Shown: positions 61,694 through 64,000 of the stretch, piece after piece | Layout: each line of letters begins with the position of its first letter | How positions within the stretch are numbered: the stretch's first letter is position 1 | Source of the DNA: EW11 sp035765635 | GTDB taxonomy: Bacteria; Verrucomicrobiota; Verrucomicrobiia; Opitutales; Opitutaceae | Assembly (NCBI GenBank): GCA_035765635.1 | Contig: DASTWZ010000003.1 | Coordinates: 1-64,000 of the forward strand | Reading direction: 5' to 3' | DNA length: 64,000 nt | Program-made: the position numbers and the translations under genes | The notes under the pieces: generated by a model | Databases searched by the model: none | The model's input: the letters and a program-made list of their open reading frames with translations, nothing else | Told to the model about the DNA's origin: nothing

Positions 61694-62329
61694 ATGCCAA
61701 CCGAAACACCGGCCAAGATTCGTGTGATGCTTGTCGACGATCATGTATTGATGCGCATGGGTCTTTCTTTCGCGCTCAATAGTCAGACCGACATGAAGGT
61801 TGTGGCCGAGGCCGAGGACGGCGCAGAGGCCGTCGAACTATATCGGCAACATCATCCCGACGTCGTGCTGCTCGACCTGCGCATGCCGAAGCAAAACGGA
61901 ATCGAAACCTTGTCTGAACTGCGCCGCCAATTTCACAGCGTGCACGTGCTGGTTTTGAGCAATTATAGCAACGGTCATGAAGTCGCAGGCGCGCTGCAGG
62001 CCGGCGCCTCGGGATTTCTTTCCAAGGACTGCCCTCAGTCGATGTTGACAGAAGCCATCAGGGAAATCGCGGCAGGTCGGCAGTTTCTCTCGCCGCATGC
62101 GTCGCGCCATCTCGCGGGACGCATCTCTTCACAGCTTTCGCAGCGTGAGGGAGAGGTGCTGGCGCTGATCGCAAAGGGGCTGAGCAATAAAGAAATCGGA
62201 GCGTCGCTGGGTATCGCAGAAACCACCGTCAAGGCTTATGTCACCGGCATCCTGACCAAGCTGGGCGTCGCGGACCGGACGCAAGCAGTGCTGTCCGCGA
62301 TCAAACGGGGGATTGTGCAGGTGGATTGA
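61694..62329 (+). CDS. NarL/FixJ-type response regulator
   Basis: A 211-aa two-domain regulator. Receiver: VMLVDDHVLMRMGLSFAL (acidic pocket), phosphoacceptor D61 in VVLLDLRMPKQNGIETL, switch region LVLSNYSNG and Lys in GFLSKDCPQ. LuxR-type HTH: LSQREGEVLALIAKGLSNKE, IGASLGIAETTVKAYVTGIL, TKLGVADRTQAVL. It starts 6 bp after the kinase and is its cognate partner by position. The probable targets are the divergent TonB receptor and the GH115 gene. Confidence 0.95.
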   Translation: MPTETPAKIRVMLVDDHVLMRMGLSFALNSQTDMKVVAEAEDGAEAVELYRQHHPDVVLLDLRMPKQNGIETLSELRRQFHSVHVLVLSNYSNGHEVAGALQAGASGFLSKDCPQSMLTEAIREIAAGRQFLSPHASRHLAGRISSQLSQREGEVLALIAKGLSNKEIGASLGIAETTVKAYVTGILTKLGVADRTQAVLSAIKRGIVQVD

Positions 62330-62337
62330 GGTCGCTT

Positions 62338-62626
62338 CTACCGCGGCGACAGCCGCGGACGCTGCGGCTAATCGAGTGCGCGGCGGCGGGTGCGCGCGGC
62401 GACGCTCGGCCGGAGGGCACTGCGGCGAGGGCGCGGTGACGAGTGCGCTGCGGCGAGCGTGCTTCGGCGAGCGAGTGCGGCTCGCTTCGCGAGCAGCCTG
62501 AAGAATGCCGGCAAGATGCCAGCGCTCCCAGAGCCTTCTGCGCCTTGAAAAGGCGCACTCGGCGGGCCGAGCGTCGGCGTCTCGCCGATGTCGGCCTCTG
62601 GGAGCGCTGGCGTCCTCGCCGGCATT
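62338..62626. repeat. Repeat family F, copy 3, with GC-rich hairpin region
   Basis: CTACCGCGGCGACAGCCGCG (62338-62357) complements the copy 1 block at 49574. A GC-rich part has repeated GCGGCGAG/GAGTGCG. The arms AATGCCGGCAAGATGCCAGC plus GCTCCCAGAG (62504-62533) pair with CTCTGGGAGCGCTGGCGTCC plus TCGCCGGCATT (62596-62626). Three inner hairpins are TGCGCCTTGAAAAGGCGCA, CTCGGCGGGCCGAG and GTCGGCG-TCT-CGCCGAT. It lies between the convergent regulator and GH115 genes. Confidence 0.9.
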
Positions 62627-62637
62627 TCTCCCCTACA

Positions 62638-62659
62638 GTCCGCGCCACAGGGCGCGGAC
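62638..62659. terminator. Hairpin downstream of the GH115 gene
   Basis: GTCCGCGCC and GGCGCGGAC with an ACAG loop, 13 bp beyond the GH115 stop. It lacks a T-tail on either side, so its role as a terminator is uncertain. Confidence 0.5.
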
Positions 62660-62672
62660 GGACTCAAATCGC

Positions 62673-64000
62673 TCACCCCCGCGGCCCAGCAGCAACTCGC
62701 CCGCGGCCAGCACCGAATCTCGGACTCTCCGGCGGCCCGAGATAGCTGGGCCGCACCCCGCCGAAATCAAGAATCAAGCGCTGCACGACCACCCCCGGAG
62801 TCACCATCCAAAGCTTTATCACATGCGAACCGGGGCGCTCGATGCGATGGCGACTATATACTTTCTGCACTCCATCGCTCACCGCCTTCTCCCAAGTGCG
62901 GTTCGTTTCAGACGTATTCAGCGCAATGATACGCGGAGCCTCGTCATCAATAGAAATCGCCAGCCGCAGACCGCCCCCACCTTGAAAATCCAACGAGGGA
63001 GCGCAATCCAGCTCCAGGTCCACGTCGCCGCTCGAAAACGTATATATATTATATTCCAGGCGCGGCGTATCGAGCCCAGGCTTCACCTCCTCGGCCGTCA
63101 CGGGAAAAACCGTCACTGCTCCGTTGTTGCGACCGAAGCCCGGCAATGCTTCCCACCGCGCGCTGCGACCGCTCACCGCGTTGGAGTAATGATGCGCCTC
63201 GATGGCTATATCTTCGTTACACTCGACAAATCCCGCGAAGCCATCCGGCACGGAATCGTCGCGCGCCTGGACCGGCAATCGCACTTGGATTTTCTCTGCG
63301 CCCTTTCTCGCCACTTCAAGAGTCGCCCAACTATTTCCCGCGGGCACCGCGGCCCAGTCTGCGCTGACCGTGACTCGCGCCGTGCGGCCAACGGTCCCGC
63401 GGCTTTGACTCAATCGAATCCAAGGCTGGTTTGAAACGATACTAAACTCAAACGGCTCAGTTCCACGGTTAAACACCTCGAGCCAGACTGAGTTTTTCGT
63501 CAGATCATTCAATGGCGGCAGAACGGGCTGTTTCACGGCATAAGATGGCGATACGGCTTCCGAACCTTCGAGCGCCACTCCCATGGCCGCACCGGCCCGA
63601 GGTCGAACTTCAGAAACCGCCGGCATGGTCTCTAATTCCGGCTGCTGCCATGTGGTGTACCCGAGCTTCACCTGTGACATCATGTGATTCCACTTTCCGT
63701 TCTTCAGCGAGTGGTATGCCTCCGCCAATTCTGCATCCTCGCGAAATGCCTTGCGCACCTCGTCTGCCGCGAGGTTCGCATCCGGCCGCCCTTGCTTCGT
63801 GTAGAGTTGGTTGCGGCCAGCGGCGCAATATAGACTCTGCAGATTTGCGCTGGCCTTCACGGGATAAAGCACCAGTTCGAAGAACGCCGGCCGATAGCTT
63901 TCCGGAATTTCTTCATAAATACGTTCAGCGCGAACCACGAGATTGCTCCACTCAGTCAAGACGCGTTCTGCCTCGTTGTAGTTGATCAAACTGTATGTCG
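62673..64000 (-). CDS. GH115 family alpha-glucuronidase, C-terminal part (5' end outside window)
   Basis: About 442 codons are visible, and the reading frame remains open at the right edge, so the N-terminus and catalytic core lie beyond position 64000. The visible part matches the C-terminal half of GH115: NYNEAERVLTEWSNLVVRAE, ELVLYPVKASANLQSLYCAA, LAEAYHSLKNGKWNHMMSQV and IRLSQSRGTVG-type beta-domain. The end has LRLAISIDDEAPRIIALNTS, HVIKLWMVTPGVVVQRLILD and RPSYLGPPES. GH115 enzymes remove 4-O-methyl-glucuronic acid from xylan. This supports a glucuronoxylan locus with the TonB receptor and the two-component system. Confidence 0.92.
   Translation of the reverse strand, partial: TYSLINYNEAERVLTEWSNLVVRAERIYEEIPESYRPAFFELVLYPVKASANLQSLYCAAGRNQLYTKQGRPDANLAADEVRKAFREDAELAEAYHSLKNGKWNHMMSQVKLGYTTWQQPELETMPAVSEVRPRAGAAMGVALEGSEAVSPSYAVKQPVLPPLNDLTKNSVWLEVFNRGTEPFEFSIVSNQPWIRLSQSRGTVGRTARVTVSADWAAVPAGNSWATLEVARKGAEKIQVRLPVQARDDSVPDGFAGFVECNEDIAIEAHHYSNAVSGRSARWEALPGFGRNNGAVTVFPVTAEEVKPGLDTPRLEYNIYTFSSGDVDLELDCAPSLDFQGGGGLRLAISIDDEAPRIIALNTSETNRTWEKAVSDGVQKVYSRHRIERPGSHVIKLWMVTPGVVVQRLILDFGGVRPSYLGPPESPRFGAGRGRVAAGPRG

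Overview
The window reads as chromosomal DNA of a GC-rich Verrucomicrobium, most likely from the Opitutaceae. This is inferred from several family-level signs. They are the TonB-receptor plug with a long 'LSPFEV...GYQATETLAGTR' lead, LacI regulators with a 'YRPDPLLDAF'-type hinge, a PEP-CTERM protein plus an exosortase, a secreted NHL protein carrying duplicated 'LINLS...VRGTG' domains, and GH115/GH130/GH5/GH144-type polysaccharide enzymes. I found no rRNA, tRNA, CRISPR array, insertion sequence or phage gene.

Layout. (1) 0.3-6.3 kb: a glycan-catabolic cluster of GH1 glycosidase, BadF-type sugar kinase and GH130 mannosylglucose phosphorylase, ending in a clear terminator and followed by two overlapping LacI regulators. 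(2) 6.7-9.6 kb: a secreted NHL-repeat protein convergent with a PEP-CTERM protein. (3) 10-17.3 kb: metabolic and unknown genes: a monooxygenase-fold protein coupled to an iron-type alcohol dehydrogenase, a HAD phosphatase, a PLP aminotransferase, a secreted GH144-like protein and a PRC-barrel protein. Three very small genes also lie between 13.1 and 17.8 kb. (4) 17.8-35.2 kb: a POT peptide transporter, Kef-type antiporter, Tat-exported GH5, UbiB kinase, an esterase/isomerase/nucleotidyltransferase operon, a large secreted protein with a Thr-Pro linker, tandem CorA channels, an M3 peptidase and a HAD phosphatase. (5) 35.4-51.5 kb: an exopolysaccharide/exosortase region with a WecG/TagA transferase, GT4, exosortase-EpsI fusion, Wzx-like flippase, two GT2 enzymes and a Wzy-like ligase/polymerase. 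HisN, QueF and RNase Y are interspersed. (6) 51.5-54.7 kb: rodA and an RNase E/G gene. (7) 54.8-64 kb: a large TonB-dependent receptor divergent from a propeller histidine kinase and its NarL-type response regulator, then the 3' part of a GH115 alpha-glucuronidase, which together look like a glucuronoxylan-utilisation locus cut by the window edge.

The most unusual signal is not a gene. The spacers hold at least five families of nested palindromic repeats, 40-200 bp long, several in two or more copies. They sit mostly between convergent genes and in several cases supply the last codons of the adjacent genes. One family is built from 9-nt units. Two repeat-like palindromes lie in frame inside the exosortase gene, where they encode hydrophilic linkers, much as Rickettsia palindromic elements do in their host genes.
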